From assembly GCA_015680685.1 (NCBI GenBank), contig MNCI01007652.1, forward strand, positions 243,373 through 276,807: a DNA stretch of 33,435 nucleotides, read 5' to 3'. This document shows, piece by piece, positions 11,509 through 22,255 of the stretch. The stretch's first letter is position 1. Each line of letters starts with the position of its first letter. The position numbers and the translations under genes are program-made. The notes beneath the pieces are model-generated. The model was not told the DNA's origin, made no database searches, and was given only the letters and a program-made list of their open reading frames with translations. This DNA is from Gnetum montanum (lineage: Eukaryota; Streptophyta; Gnetopsida; Gnetales; Gnetaceae).

Positions 11509-12020
11509 TGTCCCAAGTGGTGGTTCTATTGGGCTCTCCCCATGGTTCAGGGGCCATGGAACACTCTAAGGCATCCTCAGGTGGCACTCAAGTGTTACAA
11601 AACCCACCCTGGCTTGGTGGTACCAAGCTAGCAATAGGACACCCTCCTGTTGCAACTCTTTTCTCTAAGTTCTCTTCCTTCCCTCTTCTCCGTGGAGAAC
11701 TACATGGCCCTGATTCTACGGCGGTCGTAGATATGTAGGCAGCCAAGACTAGATAGTTTTAGTGCAGTGCCATGCCACACCTTGTACTAGATTGTGAGGA
11801 ATCTGGGGGTGAGGTACCTTCCCTTGTAGGTGCATCATCTCCCCTCCCATCGATGTGGTCTATAAGGTTGTGTGTGTGCTTGTTTGCTTGGTTCTCTTCT
11901 ACTTGCACTCGTGAGAGGCTTGCTTGTTTGAGGCGTACTCCCCAGGTTTTCTACCCTAGATCCATTGGATCTTTGTGAATTCCTTGGGGTGCCTGGCAAC
12001 GTTGGGGCAACGTTGTTACA
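11500..12020 (+). repeat. 3' LTR of the LARD-like element
   Basis: 521 bp, the same length as the 5' LTR, and colinear without gaps; about 23 substitutions by eye, some clustered near 11723-11731 and 11987-11992. It ends TTGTTACA at 12020 and is followed by the second ATAAC. Confidence 0.92.
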
Positions 12021-12025
12021 ATAAC
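12021..12025. repeat. target site duplication, right copy (ATAAC)
   Basis: Matches 5746-5750. Removing the element and one copy rejoins an array unit in the usual order (gctactg, A-run, aataac, tatctttt). Confidence 0.9.
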
Positions 12026-14757
12026 TATCTTTTAAGTTTAGGGTTAGGGTCAGGTATGAGGTTGACCTTGGGTAAGGTCATAGACCGTACACTTGCGGTA
12101 CAGGATGCATCCTTAAGCTACCTGAATGAGTTAAAGATGAGTGGACAAGTGACCACATAAGCAAGGGTAGATGAGGTTAGTGACCATGCATGCTGAGGTT
12201 GGAACAAGGACTCGAGTATTGGAGGACTACAGAGAACCATATTTTATATAAAACTTGATTTAGTATGGTAAGTCTTAAGATAACATTGCATAGATATGTA
12301 TTGCTTTGTTTAATTCTATTTCAAAAAAAGAATAATTAGTAGTTGTGTTGTATAAAAGAACATTGCAAGAATAGGTAATGATGTTCAATTGAACAATCAT
12401 TGTTACTATTATTATCAATTATTTTTTGGATTAAGTTACATTTTTCTGATTTCCCAACACAGAAAACAATCATATCTCAAACAATTTTTGTAAAAAAAAA
12501 AAAACTTTAATATTTTTCAAAATTTATAATATTCTTGTTAAATAATTACTATTATTAAATGCTTTTTATTTCATTTTAATTCCTTTGAATGTATAATATT
12601 TCATCATTAAAGTTCAATGGTTGTATTGCCAAAAAAAAAAAACAATAACTCGTAGATATCATTTATAATAGAAGACTGCATGGACATGTAATGCTTTTCC
12701 TAATACTATTTCAAAACAAGAATAATTGGTAGTTGTGTGTTATAACAAAATGTTGCAAGAATATGTAGTGACTTTGAATTTAGCTGCAGTTACTATCATT
12801 AATTATATTTTGGGTGAAGTGACATTTTTTCAGTTTCCCAATGCAAAAAGGAATCATCTCTCAAACAAATTCTTAAAACAAAATTTTAATGTTTTTCAAA
12901 TTTTATAATATATTTTTTGAACAATTACTTTTATTAAGTGTTTTCTATTTCGTCTTAACACTTTTATTTGTATAACACTTCATCATTAAAGTTGTATGCT
13001 GCTATTGCCTAAACAAAGAATAATTATAATAGAATATTGCATGGATATGTACTAATTTTCTTGATGCTATTTTAAATAAAAAAGAATTGGTAGTTGTGCT
13101 TTATAATAGAATGTTGTAAGAATAAGTAATCATTGTTACTATTATCATTAATTTTTTTTTTGGGTGAAGATGCATTTTTTCAATTTCCCAATGTAGAAAA
13201 CAATCATCTTTTAAATAATTTCTTTAAAAAATTATAATATTTTTCAAAATTTATAATATCATTGTTGAACAATTAATTTTATTAAATTTTTTTTATTTTT
13301 CCATTATATATATAACACTTCATTTCTATGGTGCTATTAACAAAATTTAAAACAAAAAACAAAAAATAAATGGTAGCTATTTTCCCTAACTATAACAAAA
13401 AGAATAAATGGTGCTATTTTTGCTTAATGGTATTTTAAAACAAAAAGAATTGGTAGCTATGATTTATAATATAACATTGCAAGAATATGTAATACATCAT
13501 TGTTATTGCCATTATCAATTATTTTTTGGGTAAAGTTGCATTCTTTTGATTTCCCAACATAGAAAACATTAACCTCACAAAACATTTCTTCAAAAACAAC
13601 TTTAATATTTTGTAAAATCTATAATATGGCTATTGAATAATTACTTTTATTAAATGTTTTTTATTGTGTATTAAGGATTTTTAGATGTATAACACTTCAT
13701 CATTAATGTTGTATGGTGCTATTACCAAAAAAAAAAAACAATAATGAATAGCTATCCTTTATAACAAAACATTGCATGAATATGTAATGTTTTGGTTGAT
13801 GCTATTTTAAAATAAAAAGAATTCGTATTTATCCTTTATAATAAAATATTGCAAAAATATGTAATGATTTTCAATTAAACAATTTTTGTTACTATTATCA
13901 TTAATTATTTTTTGGTAAAGTTGCATTCTTTTGATTTTCCAACATAGAAAACAATCATCTTTTAAAAAAATTTCTTGTAAACAAAAATTTTAATATTTTT
14001 CAAAATCTATAATATCATCACTGCAAATTATTTTTATTAAACATTTTTTATTTTGTTTTAAGCAATTTACATATATTCATCATTAAAATACTATAGTGCT
14101 ATTTTCAATAAAACAATAACCAATACTTGTCATTTATAACAAAACATTGCATGGGTATGGAATGTATTGTCTAGTGTTATTTCAAAACAAGAAGAATTAT
14201 TAGCTATGGTTTATAATATAATGTTGCAAAAATATGTAATGGCCTTCAATTAAATGATCATTGTTACTACTATCATCAATTAGTTTGAGAGTGAAGTTGC
14301 CTTCTTTTTTTTTATTTTCCAAAATAGAAAATAATTATCTCTCAAACAATTTTTTGAAAAAAAAATTAATGTTTTTTGAAATCTATAATATCATTATTAA
14401 AGAATTATTTTTATTAAACATTTTTATTTTATCTCAACCCCTTTTGATGTATAGCACTTGATCATTAAAGTTCTATGCTGCTATTGCCAAAGAGAAAAAA
14501 AATAATAGCTATTAATTGTACTTTATAACAAAATATTGCATGGATATGCAATGCTTTGTTTGATGATATTTCAAAACAAGAAGAATTGGTACCTATGCAC
14601 TATAACAAAAGGTTACAAAAATATGTAATATCCTTCAATTTAATTAAACCATTGTTATTATACTATCATCAATTATTTTTGTGGTTATGTTACATTTTTT
14701 CCATTTTCCAACACAAAAAATAGTCATCTCTAAAATAATTTCTTGAAGAAAAGAAAC
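12026..14757. repeat. A+T-rich tandem array, right part
   Basis: This is the same unit as at 3830-5750. The TGTTACTA-type marker recurs at about 12401, 12789, 13134, 13501, 13887, 14262 and 14653, spacings of 345-391 bp. No frame is kept between units and A-runs vary in length, so it is non-coding. The array stops abruptly near 14757 within a unit. A foreign segment of about 240 bp lies in the first unit. Confidence 0.85.
12037..12274. mobile_element. 238-bp insert in an array unit, flanked by TTAAG
   Basis: This segment has no counterpart in the other units and is less A+T-rich. TTAAG stands on both sides (12032-12036 and 12275-12279). Removing the insert and one TTAAG gives 'ctttTAAGATAACATTGCAT', which fits the normal unit ('cctttataacaaaacattgcat'). 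It starts TTTAGGGTTAGGG, a telomere-like string too short to mean much. No terminal inverted repeat, TG...CA ends or pol III boxes were seen, so the class is unknown. Confidence 0.55.
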
Positions 14758-14917
14758 TCTGTTAGAACAAACTTGATCGAGAGGATGTAATGAATTTGGG
14801 GAATGAGTAGAGAAAGAGAGGATGGATGAGTGATTTTGTTTTTATATATGTTGTTTACTCATCGAAAAGTTAACCTTGGTTAATATAATCTTTTTTAAGA
14901 TTATCTTGGCAAATTCC

Positions 14918-14948
<31 letters not shown>

Positions 14949-15310
14949 GTGGAGTCGTTTAGCAGTAGATTTAAATTATTTTTTCTGTAAACTTATGATC
15001 ATCATTATGAAGAACATTTTTATAAAAGCTAAGTTGTTATAATATTATTTGAATTACGTCAATAATATCAAAATTGGCAAACCAACTAATATATATTGTA
15101 ATATATATTGGTAAACATAAATTTGTAGTAATGAAATCTTCTTAATATTTCATATATGTTGATGAAGGAATACCTTACATAATTACTACAATAAATATTA
15201 CAAAGGTGTAGAATAAGATTGAGGAAAATACAAAATATAGTGATAAGTATGAACTCAATATGCCTAATCTTCCAATTGAGCAAAATGATTTTCTTTTGCA
15301 ATTTTATTAT
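14758..15310. other. A+T-rich spacer with (AT)n and a small hairpin
   Basis: No gene is seen. Positions 14885-14904 form a perfect 8-bp stem with a TTTT loop (ATAATCTT/AAGATTAT). About 14919-14943 is a pure AT dinucleotide run of 12 units or so. A 71-codon minus-strand frame (15086-15301) is low-complexity and lies just past the end of the helicase pseudogene; I do not consider it a gene. Confidence 0.6.
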
Positions 15311-16640
15311 GAAGATGTTTAGCGTCTAAAATCTTTCTATATCTCTACAAAGAGAAAAGAGGATGAATTTTCAGAGTTAATGTTCTTAACTCTAGATAAT
15401 GTAATAAAGATTAGTCTCATAACTTCTTTTGATCCTATATCAATAGTAGCCTTATTTAGTGTCATTCTTTAAGATTTATGAATTGTCATGGTTCATGCCA
15501 ACTACAATGGTAATTGATGTGATGATCCTCAAACCATAGGTACAATTGGCACATGATGAGGATTACCATCATCGAAGGAGCATCTGATGTAAGAGTTAAA
15601 ATCAACAACATATGAAGGTAATGCTTGTGGTTGTTTACTAGGATGATACATAATATTGTGAATTGTGACAAGTGCATCATTTACTAATCCTATTTTTGGC
15701 CAAAGGTTAACTATGAGCATAACCCTTACACCTTCACATATAAGTAAATATCACTCAATATCATCACTGTCATCATCTAAGATTTTGAGTCCATAAGGAT
15801 CTCTATCTGCTATGCATACAACAATGGATCTCTACATTTTTTGCAACATCTTCTTATTGTATGATTGGACTTTATCCTTTGTATCATACAAATACATTGA
15901 TTCTTCAAAGTCATCTAATCCACTAGATATGGATGGAAGATTCATTTGAGTAGCCAAGAAATTATAGTTTTCATTAAGGTTTTTTCCCTCCCTAATATGC
16001 ATTAATACTTTCTTGAATCTTTGTTGTTTAGGATCAAATCTAGACTACCAATAAACTTCATCTAACACAACAAATGTATCAAATGATTGTCAAACTCTTG
16101 TGATATCTAGATTTCTAGATGCATAAGGCACAACATCAAGCACAAGAGGAAGTTGACCCAAATCACCTATGAGTATAATTGATCTTTGTCCAAAAGCTTC
16201 ATTATGATTCTCTAGAAAAATTTCTCTTAGTCTTTTATCAATGCTTAATAATAGTCTTCCTCCCATAAAACTCATTTCATCATTTATTATATATCTCATT
16301 TAGGAAGGTTAACATTGTATGCTTATTTTTGCAAAGGAAGAGAGCTCTTTGTATGTATCTATTCCAAGGCTTAAATTAGAATGAATGGTTGTAACATTGA
16401 TGCTATATGTAGCAACTCTTGTGGGTGCCATGATAAGTAAAGCACTATATTTTTCATGATAGTATTTCATGAAAGCATTGCAAAGTGCACCTATGATAAA
16501 ATACTTTTTCTTGTATCAGTTATTCCTTAAACAATCATTCGTAAAGGGGCAACAACTTCATCTGTTGATTATGAAAACATCATATGTCCTACAATTTTAT
16601 TGTAGCATTGTTTTTGCTTAGCACCTAGCTTTCAGAATTG
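15310..16640 (-). pseudogene. PIF1-like DNA helicase pseudogene (Helitron-type or plant PIF1-like)
   Basis: Conceptual minus-strand translation gives the PIF1 helicase core in order. A KQKQCYNKIVGHM block (near 16600) comes first, then a decayed Walker A (GITDTRKS for GTAGTGKS, near 16520) and MAPTRVATYSINVTTIHS (near 16400). Next are Walker B DEMSFMGG and GDLGQLPLV (the open frame at 16090-16299), then GVRVMLIVNLWPKIGLVN (near 15700), and finally TMTIHKS and ITLSRVKN (15490 and 15390). PIF1 enzymes unwind DNA 5' to 3'; related helicases are the motor of Helitron transposons. Many in-frame stops stand where the family has Gln or Trp, and the frame shifts before DEMSFMGG. No Rep/HUH domain or Helitron end is seen. 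The upstream part is cut off by the LTR at 16760. Confidence 0.85.
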
Positions 16641-16759
16641 CAGGTACCATAGTCAAGGTTAATGATAATCATGGATTAAGATGATTTATTCCTAACAATA
16701 AAGGTTGTGGTGAACTTTGTAACATCCTCTTTTAGATATTGTAACATCCAGTCATGCAT

Positions 16760-17620
16760 TGATGAGCAGTGAGATACCCTCTATGCCTAACCATATGAAT
16801 CACAATAGTTCACACATGATCTAGTTGAATTCCATGGATGGGACTAGTTGTGGCATGTATATGGTTATGGCTTAATCACAATTCACTATCTTCCCACTTG
16901 GACTAGTGGTAGCTTTGTCACATATGGTTTAGTCCAAAGTGAGGCATATGATTCTTGATGTTGTTTTGGAATTATTCTAATCCTAATGATAATAAATAAA
17001 TCAATTATTTAAACTAATTAACAATAGAAAATAAAGTCTAAACTAGCCTATGGGCAATGAGTGTTTATTCTCAACTTTCCATACACATGTATTCACTACT
17101 GGGATTACCAAACACTATGCTTCTAGACAAACCAAGTAATAACACTACTAAGGTTACCAAGAGAATAAGTGTTTATGCTCAAAATTGGTCGTGCTCATTC
17201 CACAAATTCATTAACATGCATGGAAATGTAAATATTAACTAAGTACATGAAATGTAAATTGCATGGAAAGTAAATCTAATCTAAGTCAAAGTGCTACAAT
17301 GAATAAGAATCAATCTCAATCTTGTCTTCATTCATGAAATGTGTCCAAGTACATTTCCACTCAAATAAGACACCATACAAGTGACTCAGATCCACATTGT
17401 TGGCACTCACTGATTGTTCTCTTAGACTACAAAATAAAACTAGAAGAGTTTGGATACTCTATTAGCAAAACTTATGCCCAAACCATGTGTCCAAGTGCTA
17501 TATTTATAGGCTAGCACACATTCCATGATATCGAATATCCAACATCACTTCTTGGGCCTCGATATTGGGTATCCATTATTAGGGTTCTAATATTGGAGAT
17601 AGATAAAATATGTTTCATCA
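16760..17620 (-). repeat. 3' LTR of gypsy element C
   Basis: 861 bp, closely related to the LTR at 1512-2357 (for example 17230-17330 against 1990-2090) and less closely to 21359-22245. It has the family ends TGATGAAAC (minus start) and CTCATCA (minus end). It is a 3' LTR because no primer-binding site follows its low-coordinate end, while a polypurine-like tract and the same internal sequence as in element B adjoin the high-coordinate end. The flank 16755-16759 (TGCAT) would be the target duplication, but its partner lies outside the window. Confidence 0.75.
17499..17510 (-). promoter_or_regulatory. TATA box of LTR C
   Basis: CCTATAAATATA on the minus strand, about 110 bp inside the LTR, identical in core to that of LTR A. 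Confidence 0.55.
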
Positions 17621-17630
17621 TACCCACATG
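17621..17630 (-). promoter_or_regulatory. polypurine tract of element C (decayed)
   Basis: The minus strand reads CATGTGGGTA directly before the LTR start. The matching site of element B is CATGGGGGTA. One G to T change has interrupted the G-run here. Confidence 0.5.
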
Positions 17631-18300
17631 ACTAAATGAAAACTTATCCTCAAGTGAACAAAAGTAGAAACAAGTCCCTTACAAAATATTGGAAAGGTAT
17701 GGGATTATTGACTAATGCTAAGTAGTGACTGACTTTGAATGCTGCATTACAAAATTTTATTCAAGTGAATGCATACAAAATTATAGAGTGCCAAAAGGCC
17801 AAGATAGACATTGGAGATTACAAAATTTGTAGAGGTTTTCTAAAATCTACTGAAGATGATTCTTCTTATTATTGCTAGAAATGGCAAACTTCCAACCTTG
17901 ATTATTATGTTAATGCTTCTCTGGCTATGCAAAACATTCTTAAAGGATGGATTGAAATTTCTTCTCATCATGCCATGGATCTAGCAAACATGTAATTTTT
18001 GAGTTGCTATCTTATATGTGCTATGATTTCTTGATGGGAACATCCTCCATTGTCCCCCCTCTTGGCTTCATTTTCGTGCCTAGTAAAAGACCTTCTTCCT
18101 TAGGCATTTCTTTTAGCATCACCTATAGTCACTAAAGGATCAACATTCATTTTGGTAAAATTTTCCTTAATAATCAACCCTTTTTAGATCCCTTGGTTTT
18201 CATTTAAGCACAAGGTGATGACAATGTATTGTGCCTAAGGCTATGAGGTAACTAGAATTATCAAGTTGTTCATCTTTTTTTGGTCAATTATTATTAGTTA
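17631..18300 (-). other. 3' internal region of element C, no gene recognised
   Basis: The first 60 bp beside the tract (actaaatgaaaactt, ggaaaggt) match element B at 22251-22310; the rest diverges. Minus-strand frames are short and broken, so I cannot say whether this was ever coding. The extra ORF that B carries in this position is not recognisable. Confidence 0.5.
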
Positions 18301-19740
18301 CCACAATGTTCAAAAATAGGATGTTAGAAAAAATTTCAAAATTTTCAAAAAATTTCAAAGCACATAAGTTTATGAACAATGGAAACCAAAGGTCTCATTT
18401 AGAAGATTGCTAGGAAATATTAATGAATATGGAAAAAAAGTAGAAAAAATTAATAAAACAAATGAGAATTAGTCCCAAAATTATGCATAAATACAGAGAA
18501 ATCATCACTAATTTTTTGGAAGATGTGAAGGTTAGTTCAAAGCCATGATCAACAAAAGTTATGCAACTAGGTCCTTCCCAAAGTAGGCTTCTACCATAAT
18601 GCCCTTGCATAACCACTTCTATAGATGTCTGTGGGCACCTGAGAAGTTAAATATAGACCATGCCTTTGTCCCAAGAAACACAACTACCATGGTTAGGATG
18701 TTGCACTATAATACACAAAACCAAAAGGTTAATAATCACATGTAGTAGTGGGGTGAATAATAGGATGAGAAGGGATTACAGAGATTGGATTGTAAGGTAC
18801 TTGACCATGTCCATAATAGTTTCTTGTAAAAAATGTGATTAAAATGATTAACATACCTATCTATCCAAGTTCAGACCAAGTCCATACCATGAATAGTGAT
18901 CTTACATTAATGTGTTCCATATTGCCAACCACCATGAGTCCACAACCACCTCAAAGAATAATCATCACTCCAAAAAGAGAAAAAAAGAGAAGAAGGAAGG
19001 AAGGGCCTTAGTTAAAGGGGTGCCTTTAGGCATGGGTAACATGTCTTTCCAACCCCATAACCAGTGCTTATAGAATGTTATTGTGTCTAAGGGGTGTGCT
19101 TTGAATTCTCATTATTTTTTTTCTTTTATTTTTTATTTTTTGCATTTTATATTATCTTTTAAAATTTTATATTTTTTTGAATTGGGAACCACACCATGCA
19201 AAGAAAGAGCTTCCTTTTTATTGGTTAATAGAGGAGTGATGATACGTTCCAAGAGGAGTCAAAAACCACACAAAGGAAGTCAAGAAGAGAACCCAACAAA
19301 TTCCCTTGAGGTCACATCCTTTACCATTCCCACCTAGTCATTTCCTCATTTTTCAAGATATAATGATCATTCATCAATTTTAGTTTCCATGAAAGAAGAA
19401 CTAAATTGTTTCCATGAAAAAGACCTTTTATTCAAAGAACTGGAGGGATGGATGAGATGGTCTAACTACTTTACACAATTACGTATCCAATCATCTTGAT
19501 AGAACAGCACAAAAATCCAATACATAGCATTGACTTCTGCATCATAACTGGAAATATTATTAACAAAAACATAAAAGGAAACATTCATAAAACATAAAGA
19601 GAATGACTTAAGAAAAGAGAAAAATATTAAAAATGGAAACATATGAAGAATCAAAAAATTTTGGAAGAAATAGAAAAATGATAAAAAATTATAAAACAAA
19701 AAAGTGAAAAACACTTATTAGTTCTTGAACTAGGATGGGG
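18300..19740 (-). other. non-coding spacer of element C, homologous to 25950-27440 of B
   Basis: Matching blocks occur in the same order in both elements: 'aggcttctaccataatgcc' near 18585 against 26135; 'gggccttagtta', 'aggcatgg' and 'gtctttc' near 19005 against 26545; 'tctaaggggtgtgctttgaatt' near 19087 against 26629; and the second polypurine-like tract at 19741. The spacer is A+T-rich and has no credible frame. Confidence 0.7.
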
Positions 19741-19755
19741 CATCTCCTCCACAAC
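19741..19755 (-). promoter_or_regulatory. second polypurine-like tract of element C
   Basis: The minus strand reads GTTGTGGAGGAGATG, matching GTTGTGGGGGAGATGG of element B at 27439-27454. In both elements it marks the end of the coding part. Confidence 0.4.
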
Positions 19756-20580
19756 TAATCTTATGGTCGCACATTTGGGAGATGGACTACACAATCCCCT
19801 AGTTATACACCATCAATTTCCCATCTATTACTATTATTGATTTAATTGATCATGTGGTAGCATTTCTAACATTGGTGATAGTCTCTTTTGGATCATTCAG
19901 AGATGTATCTTCATCTAGACTTGAAGGTATTCCTATTTTCAAGAATCTAGATATATTTGCTTCTTTTTCTTCATTTTCTATTTTAATTTATAGGTCTCCA
20001 TGTTTAATATCCTTTTCTGGTGTATAATCAGAGTGTAAGATATATGCATCTAAGTCCTCTATTTGGTCAATTTTCTTAAGTCTAGAACTAATAAGTAGAT
20101 CAATTACCTCCATGCATCTTTGAAACAATTTTACATTCTTATTTTCAAGCCACTATGTGTCTTCTTGTTTAGTGTCTACTACATAGACTAGTTTTTTCTC
20201 ACACACTTGTTCCTTAGCTTTGTTGTGGGTTGTGTTAATATTTTAAATTTTAGTCAAAAATTACATCCTTTACTATTAGTGATGCATGGATTTTCTTGTC
20301 TCTCCACAATGATAAGTTCATTCTTTAGTTCTTTTGTTGGAGTGGTAATGGTTGTTGGCTTTTTCGTATGATTAGGAGACATCATTCTGGTGAGGAAGGT
20401 TGTTGCATTAGATTGGCGTTGTGCTAGTTTTGATGAGTTAGTAGGTCCATAAGTGTTGTGCTTATGCATGAGAACTATCCTAAAGAAAGGATGTTTCTAA
20501 GATTGTGGTGGAGATCCACTAGCATAATCATTTCTATGTATGTTTGTAGCACAAGTGATATCCTCTCGTTGATGTTGTGC
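19756..20580 (-). pseudogene. C-terminal coding remnant of element C, not pol
   Basis: Minus-strand frames between gag and the spacer are fairly open (a 71-codon frame at 20254-20469, then pieces such as DLDAYILHSDYTPEKD near 20050). None shows RT, RNase H, protease or integrase motifs. In element B the same interval, between the gag zinc knuckle and the second polypurine tract, holds about 4.4 kb with all of pol; here it is about 1.3 kb. I infer a pol-less derivative whose gag tail was replaced or extended. Confidence 0.45.
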
Positions 20581-21358
20581 TACTGAACCTTCCTATGTTG
20601 CTAGTGGTGACATATGGTGGAGGTAAGTATGAAAATATTGAGGATTTGACAAAGGATGAGAGGTGTGAGGTGGTGATCTCATGGAAGATGTTATGGGATG
20701 ATGATATTTAGGAGAGTCGTAATAGTAATTTGAGGTAGAGTTAGTAGAATCAGTTAGGAAAATAGTTGTTGAACGTAATATCCATACAAGTTTAGTTGGT
20801 AGTAAGGGTAGTGTTGGTTTGATGATGGGCTCCCCCATGACCGTGGGTTTTTCCATTGTGATCGATGATAGTGTTGAGGTTGGTAAGAAGTCCCACTTGG
20901 ATAGTATGATTTGTTGTAAGACTATTTATAATTACCATGTGAGAAAGATAATTTCCTAGGCATTTGCTTTTGTACGAACTTGGAATTCAATGAAAAAGCC
21001 CAATACTCATGTAGTTGTAACATGACTAGACAATAGCCCTTTGGATGGTCATATATGCAGATGTCACATCCATCATCTACTTCAGTGGTTGAGTCTATAG
21101 TCTCTTCTTTTATAGCCACTTTTTGTTTTTGCCTATAAGTGTTTCTAGTTGTTTCTTGGTTCTTTTTCCTTCTTTTGTTGTGATCACTTGATTTATTTTG
21201 CATTACTCTCTCCTCTATGGTTTCTATGGAAGTTGTAACTTTCTCATTTATCTATTTTGACATCTTATCAAACCTTGCTTCAAGCTCATCGATAGACTTT
21301 TATATTGAAAAGTTTTGTTGTGAAATCACCTCATCGAGAGCTACCCCTTTTTCTTTAT
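20580..21358 (-). pseudogene. gag of element C, with zinc knuckle, interrupted by LTR of B
   Basis: The minus-strand frame 20922-21203 (93 codons) has a basic N-terminal part (NKRRKKNQ) and the zinc-knuckle-like motif CDICIYDHPKGYC at residues 46-58 (C-x2-C-x3-H-x4-C). The same motif occurs in element B. It is followed by a Pro/Ser/Tyr-rich frame (20593-20856). Upstream, 21133-21358 matches the gag of element A at 1-223 and then stops at the LTR at 21359. The N-terminal half of gag is missing because element B inserted there. Stops and a frame change separate the pieces. Confidence 0.65.
21030..21068 (-). other. gag zinc-knuckle motif of element C
   Basis: CDICIYDHPKGYC, spacing C-x2-C-x3-H-x4-C. 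Zinc knuckles of gag nucleocapsid bind the element's RNA. The x3 spacing is shorter than the classical retroviral C-x2-C-x4-H-x4-C. Confidence 0.6.
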
Positions 21359-22245
21359 TGATGAGTGGTGAGGTACCCTATGCCCAACCATACAAATCAC
21401 AAGTGTTCACACATGATCCAGTCAAATTCCATGGACTTTGTAGTTTTTGATGCACTAGTCTTCTAGGAAGTAAATCTTTGCCTTAAGGTCAATCGTTGTC
21501 TTCCCAATTACACTTGTGATGTACACTAGTATGGTTAAGTGTAATTGAGGCACCTAATTTTTATCATTTTATATTTTATGATTTGGTATTCAAAGGGAGA
21601 TAAAAGTAATTGGATTGACTAACTTAATTTAAATTAACTAATTAACTAGTGTCTAACTAGTCCTAACATAAGCATCTAGTCCCACTTTCCACATATGTCC
21701 TGAACCCACGTATCCACTACTAGGTTACCAAGCACTACACTATTAGGTGTACCAACCAATAACGTTGTTGAGATTACCAAGCAAATATGTGTTACACTCG
21801 AAGTGGTCATACTTATGTGTTTAATCTATCTTACTTATTTTACTTAATTACATCATTAACTTAATTACTAGAAAAAATTTAATTAATAATTGAAAACATT
21901 AAATGCATAAACAAAATATTTAATCTATCTAAAGTGCTGCAAGGTTTATCAGAAAGCTTGTCTTTATTGCTGCACACATTTTCATGCTTAGGTACAATAA
22001 TGCTTAAATAAAGATTTGTACACTCAATGACTCCTATTGTGGGCACTCGAGAGAAAAATTCTAACTCTCAAATGAACAAACTACAAGAACTTCACTGCTA
22101 CTAAAATTCTATTACCATAAATGTAGCTAGTAGGTATGTATTTATAGGTGAAATATGGACACTACATTGATGAAGCCTCATCGATGCATGTTATGATGAT
22201 TCAACGAGGCCTTGTCAATGCAGCCAACAAAACTATGACTCATCA
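21359..22245 (-). repeat. 3' LTR of gypsy element B
   Basis: 887 bp. On the minus strand it starts TGATGAG and ends CTCATCA, a perfect 7-bp inverted terminal repeat. It is related to LTRs A and C but clearly more diverged, so it may be a subfamily. A polypurine tract adjoins its high-coordinate end and internal DNA follows. The low-coordinate end abuts gag of element C with no primer-binding site. I infer insertion of B into C; the left flank TTTAT (21354-21358) would be the target duplication, with its partner beyond 33435. Confidence 0.75.
22138..22148 (-). promoter_or_regulatory. TATA box of LTR B
   Basis: CCTATAAATAC on the minus strand, about 100 bp inside the LTR start, equivalent to the sites in LTRs A and C. 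Confidence 0.55.
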
Positions 22246-22255
22246 TACCCCCATG
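22246..22255 (-). promoter_or_regulatory. polypurine tract of element B
   Basis: CATGGGGGTA on the minus strand, directly before the LTR start. Its place and G-run fit the plus-strand primer; element C has the same site with one substitution. Confidence 0.65.

Larger units (their letters stand above)
5751..12020 (+). mobile_element. complete non-coding LTR retrotransposon (LARD-like), 6,270 bp
   Basis: All cis signals of an LTR retrotransposon are present in order on the plus strand: ATAAC duplication, 521-bp LTR starting TG and ending CA, a Met-type primer-binding site, 5.2 kb of internal DNA, a polypurine tract, a second 521-bp LTR, and ATAAC. By hand the LTRs differ at about 23 of 521 positions, mostly transitions, with no indels (about 95.6% identical). 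The internal region has no frame longer than 156 codons and no gag, protease, RT or integrase motif. With LTRs this similar, a functional gag-pol at insertion should still be visible, so I infer it was already non-coding and was mobilised in trans. It interrupts the tandem array. Confidence 0.9.

Noticed and set aside
12037-12050. Interstitial telomere repeat (TTTAGGGTTAGGG)
   Set aside because: Fewer than two full units; expected by chance often enough that it is not evidence of a telomere.
3830-14757. CRISPR-like array
   Set aside because: Units are long, contiguous and drifted, without short identical repeats and unique spacers, and no cas-like gene is present; the context is a eukaryotic genome.
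14760-14830. TGTTAGAACAAAC as the start of a copia-type LTR
   Set aside because: No matching second copy, no primer-binding site and no target duplication were found.
14885-14904. Hairpin as the 3' end of a Helitron carrying the PIF1-like helicase
   Set aside because: No CTRR end at the required distance on the minus strand; the hairpin is only A+T and the region is A+T-rich.
21359-22245. Reading this LTR as the 5' LTR of element C
   Set aside because: No primer-binding site adjoins it on the gag side, gag runs right up to it with about 1.3 kb of 5' sequence missing, and a polypurine tract lies on its other side.
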